Shown piece after piece: positions 1 through 11,934 of a stretch of 64,000 bases of DNA. The DNA lies in the NCBI GenBank assembly GCA_945910005.1, contig OX246738.1, positions 20,221,458 to 20,285,457 of the forward strand. The letters run 5' to 3'. Position numbers and translations under genes: made by a program. Source of the DNA: Isoperla grammatica (taxonomy: Eukaryota; Arthropoda; Insecta; Plecoptera; Perlodidae). Position 1 is the first letter of the stretch. Every line of letters begins with the position of its first letter. Below the pieces are notes generated by a model. It was not told the DNA's origin. It did no database searches and worked only from the letters and a program-made list of their open reading frames with translations.

Positions 1-2880
1 TTCTTTATTTGTTTTATTGATCTATAATAACTAATAACCAGTTCACTTCAAAAGTGTATTCAGTTCAAATTGTGTATTCTATTCGTTGTTCATAGTAATT
101 TATCGTATATACTGCAGTTTCAATAGATAGTAAGCGGCATCCATAATGTGAAACACATTGTTTACATTCGATATGAGACGACGAAGGTTGCTTTGCCACG
201 GAATATGGCAGTTTGTTACAAGTATAAATAGGAGTACGCTGATAAAAAGTTAATGAAAATGCTGCCACATATCTGTGTAACATATCATCAAACACATGGT
301 AATTTCGTGTTTCAATAACAATAAACATTTGTTTGAAAACAGTTGAACTCTCATTGCCACCGAAAGATTATTGAAATTTCCGGGACGTTTTCAAACTGTC
401 CCTGTTTTAGCTACTATTCACATAAAATATCCTTTAAACTACTCTAATAAATGCAAACATTTTCGTATTGTTGAGTACAATTTTATAATTATGTTTAAAG
501 ATTCTGAATTTCGATATCAAAAAAAATAAAACTGACAAAAAGTCGCAGTTTCACATAACAAACATCACATTTGCCCATTAGAAAACTCAAAATTGGAGTC
601 CACCGTAGTGGACCCGGGTAGCAATATGACGCAATGTTTCAGGAAGTATTTAACAAAACATCTTTAGTCTAGATAACCGGCTACGAATGAAATTGCTATC
701 GATATCATCTGTATTAGTTAAGCGTCATAGAGCAGAGACCCAATCATGTTTATATTAATCTTCAATTGTGAATAAGTGGAATCGGAGGGTTGTCGGTTGT
801 TATCAAAAGCCATCGACTACCGACATACAGTAATATCTTCATTCAATAAACAATCTGTTTTCTCTGTGTGTCTATGTTTCTCTGTCTCCGTCTCTTCCCT
901 CTGTATCTCAAACAGGAGTATACCTACCTACGTCACTATTGGTTCAATCAACAGAGTTTAATATGTTCGTACAGTAGATGAAATGTATCGCTTGACTGCT
1001 TTACAAAATGCAAATAACCTGGAGGTTTAACAAATGGAATGACTTGAACTCCGTTTATAAACAGGTACTCACGCCATTCCCTAAACGTGTCTTTTATTTA
1101 AAAAAGAACAATTACTTTAATTAAGTAGAAAGCGAAAATTTTCAATTAATCTCGGTTTTAGAGTTGGCAACTCAAGCTATATTCAGTGCACACATTTCGC
1201 ATTAACCAAAGCAATGTTTAGGGAATGACAAGCGTTGTGGTGCACGATATAGTGGTTTCTGATGAAATCACACGGCCAGCCCGTGAAAGTATTCACCTGT
1301 AGCAACCACTATAGCCACTATGACGTCACAGAGTTGTGAGGACCGACTGTTGAGAGCTTGTTAGTTGGCAGAATATGTATCTGACTAAGCAATTATTCTT
1401 ATAATGTGTTCTGTCCATTGATAAACCAAATGTTGTGAGTGTTACCTTCTATACCTTCCACATTATTCGTTATAACGCTAGGCAAGTGTTTTCAAACGTA
1501 ATCTTTGCTTTTAGTGTACTTACGATTCTTGAAGCACCTTAACCTGTTATTAAGTTTTAAATTTAGGTATTTTACGTGTGTCGTGTCTTTAACCTTCCAC
1601 GAAGGAAATGAATTCTGTACATATATTTTATAATATAAATTATAATTTATGTTTAAAAGGTTTCTAAACACGCTATTAAATGTTATTTTGCATTTGTGCG
1701 AGATAAAAATTAATGCAAACGCGTTCTTATTTATTTACATATCAATGATAATATATTCAAATGTGTAATAAATCCTAATTTTTTCACCGGTATGATAAAT
1801 CAATTTTAATTTATTTAATCATTCATTATAAAATGATCATCGCTCTTACACAGTTACTTTACTTGAAATAAATTAACGTTGGTAAGATTATTTTCTAGCG
1901 TAATCTCAATTGTTCTTGGTGGAAACAACGTATGTAACACATGGTTGTTATCTCATGTTCGAAGTGAAATATGTTCTCTTTTATTGTTATCTGTTCTCAG
2001 TTTAAACAAATGACTGTTTTAATTTAAAACTTGAAGCTGTTACGTTTTGTATTCGGCTATAACAACGGCCGGTCATACTTCACAACACTCGCACGAAACA
2101 TTTCCTTTCAATTCCTGCAACCCTAATTTAACGTAATTGGCTACCTAGCAGAATTAAGACGGGGTTTGTTTCAAGCATGGCCATCCTTTGGGTACGAGCC
2201 TAGTTATTACCGCGTGTAACAGCATTTACCCAGAGGACACAGGATAACATCGCTTCAGAAGAGTTGAAGGTTGGCGGTTGAAGGGGTTGGCAGTGCGGGG
2301 TAGGGGAGTTTGGAGAGGGAGAATTGTGCAAATAGAGAATTGATCTCCTGAGTCCATCTCGCGGAAACCACCCTATTTTACACACGACTGACTCCCCCCA
2401 GATAACGCAAGCATTGTCATCTGGTCGTCTCGTCGTGTCTATGTCCATTCTTTGACAAACACGCCAGCCGAACTCTACTGTGGCTGAAATAACAGCGTGT
2501 GCCATGGAGACAGAGTTAGAGTTACAATCGCTCTCGGCATTTTGCTGTGTTGTGAATTAATATATACATTATATATATTTAGTATGTGCCCGAAACTTGC
2601 CAAATGGAATTTTAAAGCTAGCCTGTGGCGTAATTAGCTGTAATTGCTATGTAATGTTTGCTATGTAAACCTGTTTTTGTTTTCGTACATGTTAACCAAA
2701 CAAACATGTTAACACTACAAATTCAATTATAATTAAAATAAACAGTGGTGTTACGTTTCGGTTTAATAATCTGCATTATTTCAATATATTGTGCATCGCT
2801 TCATACGCTTCATACACTTCATACACAGTAATGCCGTGACCTGTGGCATGTGTAAAGCATCAATGATCATCCCAGGTAAA
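1..2880. other. AT-rich sequence without recognisable gene
   Basis: No open frame here looks coding. A short inverted pair (about 1249-1257 and 1307-1315, arms AACCACTAT and its complement) sits just before a perfect CRE palindrome TGACGTCA at 1321-1328. The block at about 2200-2510 is richer in GC than its surroundings and holds a 101-residue reverse-strand frame. That frame has no recognisable domain and a low-complexity proline/serine stretch, so I do not call it a gene. Confidence 0.5.
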
Positions 2881-2924
2881 TAAACTGTGACCTCATATTG
2901 GGTCTATGTGAAAATACTATCGAG

Positions 2925-3190
2925 GTATTGTGAGTACAACCGTTTCAAAAGGTGGAAATAATCCAACGTTTCGCCAATATTACAGTAGACTTCTTCAGGG
3001 ACATTTGGAGAGTGTTGACACTGAAATCAACAGCTTTCACAATGGGAACTCTGGACAGGGTTGCTATAGAATTAACACACACTATCGCAAAGCTTCACGG
3101 TTGTACCCGGAAAACTACGATTGTATCGTTGACTTCGGCCGAGAAAGCCTCCGATATGGATTAATCTCTGTGGGTATTCAGGTGAGTGCG
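2925..3190. repeat. Repeat-like block with overlapping open frames
   Basis: Two forward frames of 70 and 88 codons overlap here, in a block of more balanced composition than its flanks. Read on the reverse strand, the left part has the order CCTGAAGAAG, a 20-nt spacer, then GGCGAAACGTTGG. The 'tgaagaag ... gcgaaacgtt' arrangement is common at the ends of Penelope-like and other dispersed retroelements. I therefore read this as the terminal part of a dispersed repeat rather than an exon. The right edge reads ATTCAG followed by GTGAGTG, a good splice-donor match, so an exon ending at about 3180 cannot be excluded. No known protein domain is visible in either frame. Confidence 0.3.
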
Positions 3191-3199
3191 TCATAATTG

Positions 3200-3895
3200 C
3201 TTTCATGATGTTCACATCAATGATTTGTCTACGACTTCAACTGCATGAAAAGTAGTAAATGTAGTTATGGAATTCGGTTTGTAAAGTGTATTCATCGTTT
3301 GGACCTGTCTAACGATGCTTTAATTACACCAAATATGATTTCAATATTGTTTTCATGAAGATAGACATCGGTATCATAAACTTATTATATCAATAACGTT
3401 TTTATTTCTTGTTTGATATTTTGTTCGTTTGAATCATTAACAAAGGTATTTCTATTATATTCGTGTATTGTAGCTATGCATATGACACAAATTGCAATAT
3501 TATTTTCAAAAATAACAGGAGTGTTATTTTAACGCTACCATTAATTGTGCTTATACAAGATTATATAAAGTAAGTTTGTACTTCTGGTTTGATAATCTTG
3601 TTCGTTTGATGGATAAATAATGAGCTTGTATAATACATTAGTTAACTGCAGATTTGTGTAGAACACATACAGACAAATGCCATTGTCGATAGTGATATAT
3701 TGAATTGAATTTGATACGTGAAAGTACGTATGCGATCAATGTTTTATGAACATAACCTTCTTTTCTACTGACAAATATAAATGTATCGATCTATTACAGT
3801 AATTCCAATCAAACCACCACATGGAAATAACGTGAATGTTAAGATCATCTTCGTATGAGAACATATTGTTTTAATTTAATTAAATATAAGATAAT
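3200..3895. other. AT-rich spacer, nothing recognised
   Basis: Low-GC sequence with no open frame worth reporting, no tandem repeat and no tRNA-like element. It separates the repeat-like block from the foldback MITE. Confidence 0.5.
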
Positions 3896-3901
3896 GATGT
3901 A

Positions 3902-4120
3902 TAGTTGAGAAACTGTAAGAATGACGGCCCCCTCCTTATCCCCACCACTGCTACCCGACCCCCCTCAACTCCGTGACAACCTTACAAAATGAAATGCGTA
4001 ACTGAACATCAGTTTGTTTCAGTTGTTCAGTTTGTTGTTTCATGGAGTTAAGGGGGGGGGGGTCGAATAGCAGTGGTGGGGATAAGGCGGGGGCCGCCAA
4101 TTCTTACAGTTTCTCAACTA
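3902..4120. mobile_element. Foldback MITE with TA target-site duplication
   Basis: A 219-bp element with near-perfect terminal inverted repeats of about 75 bp. The left end begins TAGTTGAGAAACTGTAAGAA and the right end is its reverse complement, ending TTACAGTTTCTCAACTA. Inside the arms are complementary CCCCACCACTGC and GCAGTGGTGGGG segments, and the G/C runs differ slightly between arms, with a G11 run at 4052-4062. Both ends are flanked by TA (3900-3901 and 4121-4122), as expected for Tc1/mariner-type insertion. There is no coding capacity, so it is non-autonomous. Assignment to Tc1/mariner rests only on the TA duplication. Confidence 0.8.
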
Positions 4121-4124
4121 TAGC

Positions 4125-6490
4125 TGTTATTTATTTTCCAACGAAGTGTGCAATGTGGATAGAAAAAACGCGTGGAATAATAGTTCAGAATAATATACGT
4201 TGAACTTATTTTGATGGTGTTTTGTACACGTAAAAGTTCATTATTTCCAAACCATTAAAATTGTCTTCTCTGGGGAAATTATAAGAGTAAACCCCACCAT
4301 TTACCATGCTCGTTATGCTAGGACTTGTCGGTGTACTACTGCCAACTATTCACTGTTACTTAGTTAAAATGTAAACATTTATAAATGCGTTAATAATATA
4401 AATATAATGAAGACGAGCAATATTTTCGTGTAAAGAAAGGTCAACTGACTCATGGTGCGTAGTCTTAATAATCTAGATTCTAGACGTCAACAACCACAAA
4501 ATTTGTTCAGCGGTAATAATAATCAGACTTTAGTAATAGAAATTGTCTCTAGTTAGAAATATATATTAGTGTTTCATGGTTACCGTACGTAATTCCGTAA
4601 TTGGCCTTGTAATTAAATAAAACCTGTTGAAGAGTGTGGCATTAGTACTGACACCGTACACAAAAACCAGCTCCCGCATGTAAGAGCACAATGGTCCTTT
4701 GTCGATGGCAACAACGTATTGTTTCCTAAAACAAAGATCGCAAAAATGCGATAAAGCTCTTATTGAAGCCTGCAGAAGGAATGAAATACGAATGATGGAA
4801 ATGGCTATGGCCGTTACTCCCAACTGAATGGTTTAATGAGACCTGGTCTTCAGTGCCAGGTTTTCTATTGTAACTCGAGTAAGCTGCTATTGCCTCTTGA
4901 GAACCCCTTCACAACTCTCAACAAGCAATACGTTGAACCCACCCCCGATACTTTACTGATAATAAGCCTTTATGCAAACGCGCGTGCACCGGTGAAGAGA
5001 ATTCAATAAAGGACTGATCACATTTCAGAAAACGATCTCAAACAAATGATTTTTAGCAGTGGTCTACATTATTTAGTTTGTTTCTTTTGTTCAAACGTGT
5101 ATTTTTGTTTTAATAAATGTTATAAAATGCGTTCATTGTTTGCTGTAAGTTATTGTATTGTACTTAACCAGTACTGTAGATAAGTTATTTAACAGGAAAC
5201 GGTTCATAATAACCGTTAAACAATTTAAAATATGATTTAATCTTGACCTAGTGTTTTGTTCAACATGCTCATAATTATATAATGCTTTGAATGTTTGGGG
5301 TTTATACTTTAAGACAAAACAGTTGTTATAAAATTCCCATAATTGGTATTTTAGTGTAAAATTATTGTATTTTTGTGAACATTATGATAACACTGGTTAG
5401 TTGGTAGAGTATTAGATGTACTGACATTACTTGTTGTACTGTCATTGGTACCATACCAATGAAATCACTCGTCTCGATTAGCCAAGTTGCAAAAATGTGG
5501 GACGTAACACGCCGAACATCGTCTTATCTATGAAATCACATAATTTATTTCCATTATCCATCTATATTCATCATTCATCCATCCATCATGATTCAACGAT
5601 CCATTATGTAGTTCTATTACACAGATACACATTAGATACTTTTATGTGTACACATGTTTAATGTCACTTGTTCAAACTTGTGGCCGCAGACAAATATATC
5701 AATATAGTGAGTAGAGGTTAGGTAGCTTTAATGTATGTCAAGTGAAAAATACACAGAAACACGAAAAGAGCCGAAAGTCAAAGCAAGCCGAAGCATCAAT
5801 CATAAACATTGACAATTTACGGGATACTGACATCAAATACCGTTATCCCAAAATTGCGGGAAATACAAAAACGTTAATAGAAATCTAATTATAGGTTTAC
5901 AACTTTTAAATTAAGTTCCCGGTGTAAGAGGAAACGTTCCTATGTTATGTTTTACACATCAAAGCGTATTGAATATTGGGTTTAAACATTGCATTGTACA
6001 GTTGTTGTTTATAGACATTCATGTGAAATGAACGTTCATTACAGATGAGATGACATAATATGACATTCATTCGCCGCAACTGTAAAGTCTGAATTCTCTG
6101 CGTCAAGTTAGTGTAACATTGATTAGAGTTATATGTTCATATCACTAATTAAATAATGTAAGCCCACAAAGGATTCATGCCATGTGTGTATTATCGTTCA
6201 TTTTCAACTACTCCGTTATTATTTGTCACTGTGTGATCTATTCAATAATTGTGAAATTGGATTTTGAATCAAAAACGCATGTTTCATTTTTAATACGAAT
6301 TAAAACCCTTTGATCAATTAAACTTTTTCTGGTGTCGATACCAACACTGATATTGGTATATTCAATATAACCCTTAGGACTTATTTGTATTGGTTTTGTT
6401 GTTGTATTAAATTAGTTATTGGAAATATTACCTTTGTGTTCCTGAATGGTCTTGATCTGCATTAATAAATAAAACAAATTCATTCGTATT
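4125..6490. other. AT-rich sequence, minor CATC-rich microsatellite
   Basis: No gene recognised. A short degenerate (CATC/CATT)n tract lies at about 5565-5606. The 85-codon reverse frame at 4566-4823 shows no domain, signal or transmembrane logic and is treated as chance. Confidence 0.5.
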
Positions 6491-6492
6491 TA

Positions 6493-6590
6493 TAGAGTCT
6501 ACCCACTCAGTAACAAGACTGATTTTCAGTGGGGGGCTTCAATTTAAAGCGACTAAACTAACCCTGCAGGCTCCAAACACAATCGATGTA
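6493..6590 (-). repeat. Dispersed repeat family A, reverse copy
   Basis: The reverse complement of this stretch matches the sequence at 50,623-50,780 and 61,584-61,685. Shared blocks include GTGTTTGGAG, GGTTTAGTCGCTTTAAATT, CCCCACTGAAAATCAGT and ACTGAGTGGGTAGACTC. The copies differ by scattered substitutions, as expected for an old interspersed repeat. The family is not identified; the AT-rich end after the GTAGACTC block suggests the 3' part of a retroelement. Confidence 0.7.
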
Positions 6591-6734
6591 TTATATACTA
6601 TATAACATATTATACCTTTTAGTTGGAGGTACATTGCCGCTATATTCCACATGTGCCTTGCAGTCATCCCCTTCCCCCTCCAGCCCAACCCCAATCTCTC
6701 CCACAGCCAACGCAATTCCCTACTAACCTAACAG

Positions 6735-6739
6735 TTAAT

Positions 6740-6771
<32 letters not shown>

Positions 6772-6950
6772 TGTCTATCCTATTCAGTTATAAAAACTGA
6801 ACTGTAAATGATGACATTATGGCTTTACATCTCATATTGTGGCAACAACGCTAATCGAGCCCATGATGGTATAAACCAAATGAGGATTGGAACCTGTGAC
6901 TCAGAAATCGTTGTTTAACTAACCAACGCGGCAACGCCTACTTCCCAACA
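6735..6950 (-). mobile_element. tRNA-derived SINE, reverse strand, (TAAA)n tail
   Basis: On the reverse strand the order is: an A-box-like TGGTTAGTTAAACAACG (6909-6924), a B-box-like CAGGTTCCAATCCTC (6882-6896), an AT-rich body, and a (TAAA)n tail at about 6738-6771. That is the polymerase III promoter, body and tail order of a tRNA-derived SINE. The tail side (TTTATTTAATGTCTAT...TTCAGTTA) is shared with the repeat at 16,266, so the 3' part belongs to a dispersed family. The flanks offer only a doubtful target-site duplication (CTACTAAC-like). Confidence 0.6.
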
Positions 6951-6959
6951 CTGATACTA

Positions 6960-8030
6960 CTACTAACTACCAACTACTTCTTCATTACTAATTCTGTTTG
7001 ACCTTCAAAACACGCACTCGTGTTAAAACACCGCTTAATTTGATGTAGGATTCACCATTCTTAAACTGGAAGTAATATACAATTGTTATTCAATCAAAAC
7101 TTGTAATTGTAGAAAGATGATTAGATGCCCATAGTCAGGCAACGAAGGTAACAATGTAATCTATACAGAATGTATCAACCGGTTTCACAACCTAGGAATG
7201 TTTCTTATCATAATTACATCATTCAGTCGTTACTTGATAACTAAGAAACTGAATAATTAGCGCCGGGTTGTTATTATTGCGCGCCACGTACGCTTAGTAC
7301 GAGTAACACTCAAGCACGCATACCTTGAGTTGTGACTTCCTAAACTTAAGTAATTACACATTGTAATGCGATTGAGAGTAATTAGTATTGACCTTTAAAT
7401 TTTAAGTGTACGGATTTTAAATTAACTAATGTAAAATATTAGTTTTTCGTAATTATTATCTTTGAAGCAAGATGCTACAATTTATATGGATAAAATAAAA
7501 CAATTTTTACCGTTAATTTAGCAAGTTGACAATATAAAACACAAATCCATAACTAAAAAATAATTGTATTATTGTGTGTTCAGTCAATGGCACACATGTT
7601 AACCTACCGTTTGGCGCATTTAAACTTCGGTTTAATCGATGTATCCCTTATTAATTTAGAAGTATGATAAAATAATGTAATTCAGTTCACGTAACAAATA
7701 AATTGGGGTACCGGTATTCAACATAATCGTCTTCATTAATTTAGTTGCCGTTTAGACGTATATATATATATATTCTGTTCTTCTCCTCATAGAACTGGTA
7801 CAAGAAGAATAATACAAAAATTATTATTTAGGTAGAACTTGCGTTATTCAACTATTATTGATACAATATCGAATGAGTAAATTAATAAGTTAAATTAAAG
7901 TACCACTCTATGGAGATGTGTTTTATTTTGTCACAATGTTAAATGCTATCCAGAATCCCCCATCCCTACACTTACCCAGTTTTGTATAAACAAACACTTT
8001 GTATTTACGTTCAATTGCATATAGTTATTT
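6960..8030. other. AT-rich sequence, nothing recognised
   Basis: No open frames or tandem repeats of note. A short (TA)7 lies at about 7760-7773 and a small GC-rich patch (GCGCGCCACGTACGC) near 7279. No gene or mobile element identified. Confidence 0.5.
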
Positions 8031-8034
8031 TTCA

Positions 8035-8300
8035 ACAACCAAAGCAAGAATTCCCTTTGTGGTGTTCATTCACCATTGGTTTCAGTTCCACTTCATGGGT
8101 GTCAAGTGACTGATTGTCCCATAGTGGAAACCGCTCACGACACATTGGAATCATTTACCATTGGTTAATGAGGTGGCAAACCAGTGCCTCTGCTACTGTA
8201 TGGTGATGGGGTTGCAGCTCTTTAATACACTCCACATACCTAGGTAGCAGGTTGATAACAATGGCTCCGACATGTTGATTACCATTGCATGTAGAGTGTT
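8035..8300 (-). pseudogene. Ty3/gypsy retrotransposon integrase remnant
   Basis: The reverse-strand frame from about 8300 down to 8035 aligns by eye with the start of a gypsy integrase core. After a glycine-asparagine pair comes a hydrophobic strand, then RYVECIKEL and TVAEALV. These match the usual 'D-[FY]-[FT]-K-W-x-E-A ... T-V-A-[ED]-x-L-V' stretch without gaps. The residue at the first catalytic aspartate position appears to be asparagine. One in-frame TAA stop at 8155-8157 interrupts the frame, which then continues for about 40 codons and includes a WDNQSLDT segment that could correspond to the second catalytic aspartate region. With no reverse transcriptase, LTRs or intact frame around it, this is a short dead fragment. 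Family assignment is from motif memory. Confidence 0.55.
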
Positions 8301-8339
8301 GTTTATCTTATCATGCCAAGTTCGGTATTATTAACTATT

Positions 8340-10400
8340 ATAACCTTGGGCAAGCCAAAACCATGACAAGATCGTGCTTTACTTGGTCAGTCTTAATTCA
8401 TTCGATATTTATTTCGTACTCCGGCTATAAGCTAGAAAGGCTTTCAATATTTTGACAATTTATAATGAATGCGATAGCTCATTTTCAACCAAATGTTTAA
8501 CGATTGAATACAGATTCAATTCAAAGTTCTTTTATTTTAGATTTGCTACAAATTGGTTTCTTGTATCTATCAATTTAATTTTCATTGAAATAAATTCGTC
8601 TGGATTGCAAAAAATCCCAAATATTGGTGTTAGTTCGTGTAGGCCATAGCTTCAATTATGGTGTCATTATTAATTTGAAACTCTTCTTACTTCCTTATCT
8701 TTATTCTGATGATACAACGTGCTTACATTTTCGAATTCAAAAATTCTAAATTCTTATAATTTGTGTGATATAATCATTAACAGTTCATAATAATTCTTTA
8801 ATACAAACTAACAATTACGAAGACCAAATGTTTCATAATTTACGATAGGAATTGTGTCGAGTATATATTTTTGAAAAGTTTCCATGAAAACACAATATCA
8901 TAGTGTTACTATGAATGGTTTTCTACTAATTATTTTGCGTAAACCACAGGTATAGTAGTAATTTTGTTACTTTATTCGGTGACTATATATGGTGCCCACT
9001 GAACATATGTCCCTCGAATATATCGCAGAAACTACCCAACAAACAGTGCGTGTGCAGGTTTGCTACTTTGAATGTTTAACAAATTGTTTGACAGTTCTGG
9101 TAAACTTCTTCCATAAATGTCAACACAAATTGTTTTTGTGGGGTCATCCATAAATGTAAACATTTAATTTTTGTGCGGTCTTACATACATGTTGACACGC
9201 ATTTCGGTTTTTGAGGGGAGTTGGGTTGGGGTGAGGGAGAGAGGAGTGGAGGGGGGGGGGGGGTGTTGACGTCTGGTTCTCGTCTGTTTGTACTAAAATG
9301 ACATAAAATAAAGACAAGCACAATTATACCTACGAACACCTGCATGCACAACGTTAATTAAAGTGGAGACTGGCGCATGGTTACTGTTGGTCAACATGAC
9401 TTGCAAACAAGTACACATGTGACACAGAGGTAATGTTGTACCATGTCTGTTTAATGCGCACAAGTTCTCTAGTTTAGACAGAATGCTAGTGATATTTCAA
9501 GTAAACCATGTACCGGTATTTAAAACTATAGGATTATAGTTGTGCTGTCATTGTTATGGATTGTGAATTTCCAATGTTGTTGACTATGTATAATTTATTT
9601 TATCAGCCGCATGGAAGTGCTTCGTATTTACTTTGTTAGCGTTTTCATTGAATAATGTGTAAATTGAACAAACAATGTTTCGATTAATTTTTCATAATGG
9701 TATTTATAACATTTGCTGAAATGAACTCTATTCAGTGCTGCAAATTAAATTAAATTGTAGGAAATGTATTGGAACAGAAACAAAGTGGTATTTTATTTTA
9801 TAATTATGGTTTTGTTAAACAAAATTATTAAACATAAATACTGAATAAGTAATACAATAATAAACATTTATAATTATTTTTATTTTTTTACAATGATTAT
9901 CTATAGGCATAGATTTATTTAAATGTTCAAATTGAATGGAAGTCAACGCATTACAGTAATTTTATTTTGGTTGTTCATTTACATGTGATATTTAAATATT
10001 ATTAACAATACATAAAATGTTATCTTCATCCACGGAAGGAAATTAGACAAAACAAAAAACAATGCGAAATTCTTCATTATTTACGTTCCACGGATTGTAT
10101 TATTTTTGTATTTTACTGAAAATATTTAAACATTCGAAATATAGTGGTATGGTAAGCTAAATTACGATTATCGGTATAAACTTGTATACATATTACTTTG
10201 ATGCAGATATGGTGGACCTAGAAAATAGTACATAGTATTTGGTAATTTTCTTTGTTTTGTTTCCAATGATTTTGAAAGCACACAAATACTTTAAATTTGG
10301 AGAACTTTTAATTATAAAATTGTAAATGAAACAAAAATGAGCAATGTTACTCGTGCTATATTTAAGATGGTGTCAGTGTCACAATTCATATTACAATCGA
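8340..10400. other. AT-rich desert with a G13 run
   Basis: Nothing coding is supported. A G13 run lies at 9251-9263 inside a G-rich patch (9215-9265). The 65-codon forward frame at 8452-8649 is AT-driven and featureless. Confidence 0.5.
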
Positions 10401-10415
10401 TGTTTTGTGAACGTG

Positions 10416-10431
10416 CCCCCCCCCCCCCCCC
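10416..10431. repeat. Poly-C tract, C16
   Basis: An uninterrupted run of 16 C residues in AT-rich surroundings. It is one of several long G/C homopolymers in the window (also 9251, 29,183, 34,188, 36,218 and 41,865). The reverse strand is a possible G-quadruplex or length-polymorphic site. Confidence 0.95.
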
Positions 10432-10796
10432 TCAACCCGGTTATCGTGTGGTAGATTTTCATAATCGTTGTCCAGATCTGGACAACGAGCCTTCCCTTCT
10501 TTGATTTCACAGAGGAGCTGATTCGGTTTTATATTATTAATATTATTAATTATTTTTATTTTTATCTTTTTACGTGTGTAATACAGATAGATTTATTTTC
10601 ATACAGTGAAAAATACTTTAACCAATACACAAGTGCTCGTGACCAATGCGATACTTATTTTCCATTTGAGACAGCAGACAAAAATATCTAGTGCAGCGAC
10701 AGTAACAAGTACTAGGCTATCCCAATATTATCTATTCTATCTTCATTTTTTCAGTAGACATAGTTCAGTTCTTATAGAAGACATAATTTTGAAGGT

Positions 10797-10820
10797 TATA
10801 TATATATATATATATATATA
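10797..10820. repeat. (TA)12 microsatellite
   Basis: A perfect TA dinucleotide run of about 24 bp. It accounts for the YIYIYI stretch in the forward frame at 10,606-10,860, which is therefore not regarded as a gene. Confidence 0.9.
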
Positions 10821-10829
10821 CATATTAAT

Positions 10830-11930
10830 ACAACTTCTCACATTAATGCTTACCACTTAGATTATTAGTAAAGTAAGACAATGTAATTGGATACTTGCTT
10901 TGACCAAACGCAACCACAATTATTCTTAGATTGAGGAATACCAAATCAGTTGTTAAATCTTGACTACCTAGATAGCGCAAGTGAAATCTATTGTGTTGCT
11001 CGTAAAAGCAATGCGTCCTGATACGGGAATACGATGCGGAGCAAACACTTGCGAATAAATATGGCGTTGGTTCATACATAACCATTGCAACCCAAAACTT
11101 GGCAAACCATACAATAAGCTAGAAATAAAGCCTCCTTGCTATGAGATTTATTCCGATACAATGTGTATAGAGTTCTATCATAGGGTTTTGTTCTTCATGA
11201 TTTAGAGCTGATTTATGTTATTATTGAGGCATAAATCGGGGGCATGGATTTATATTGAAATATATGTCGAATTTTATGGTCCAGTGGATACTTTTGGCTG
11301 TTGTGTTGTAGACGGCATATGTGAGAGTTAACATGTGATATAAACCGGTGTATTCGTAAGTTATGTAACAGGCTCCCGCTTCGGCCCACGGCTTTTCAGA
11401 GTACGGTCAGTCAGAGATGGGGGTAATATTTTTCACCGTTTGACTGTAGTCCGCGAAGGTTGCCAGTAAGTCAAACTTATGGCTGACAAGTGACCAAGCA
11501 TTGCCAAGTTTAAACTGGGAGGGAAAATGCGTCTAGATACACGTTCTGGGTCCGATGCCAAAATCTCGACATTGGGAATAGGCCGGTCCGCAAGTCGATG
11601 GGCCATGTAAGGTTTTCTAGATTTAAGTAGAACAAAATTATTGTGTCAACTTTGTAGCAATTTTAAAACCCAAAATACTACTTGATGTTTTTTTTTTGTT
11701 ATACCATCATAGTCATAAATTTAGTTCCATTTATTGTTTGGAGAATTCTTCTAAATGGCATTATCTTCTTAAATTGTTTTGCTTCTTTCGACCAAAAAGT
11801 GAAACTTTTTCATTGCATTGTGCCCTACACTGGCCTTAATTACAATAAAGTTAAGTAAGTACGAAGGATTGTCCACAAATAGCGATTTCTGTTCAACACA
11901 ACCTAATCAGTTTTCACTTACTGACAAGTG
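10830..11930. other. Spacer with a GC-enriched block near 11.36-11.62 kb
   Basis: Between 11,360 and 11,620 composition rises clearly (CCCGCTTCGGCCCACGGC, GGCCGGTCCGCAAGTCGATGG) relative to the flanks. Frames on both strands are short and show no recognised domain. It could be a decayed mobile-element fragment or an unrecognised exon. The remainder is AT-rich with nothing recognised. Confidence 0.35.
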
Positions 11931-11934
11931 TTTA

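Noticed and set aside
2930..3010. Hammerhead ribozyme on the reverse strand
   Set aside because: CTGAAGA and GAAAC are present, but the spacer does not form a credible stem II and stems I/III are not evident.
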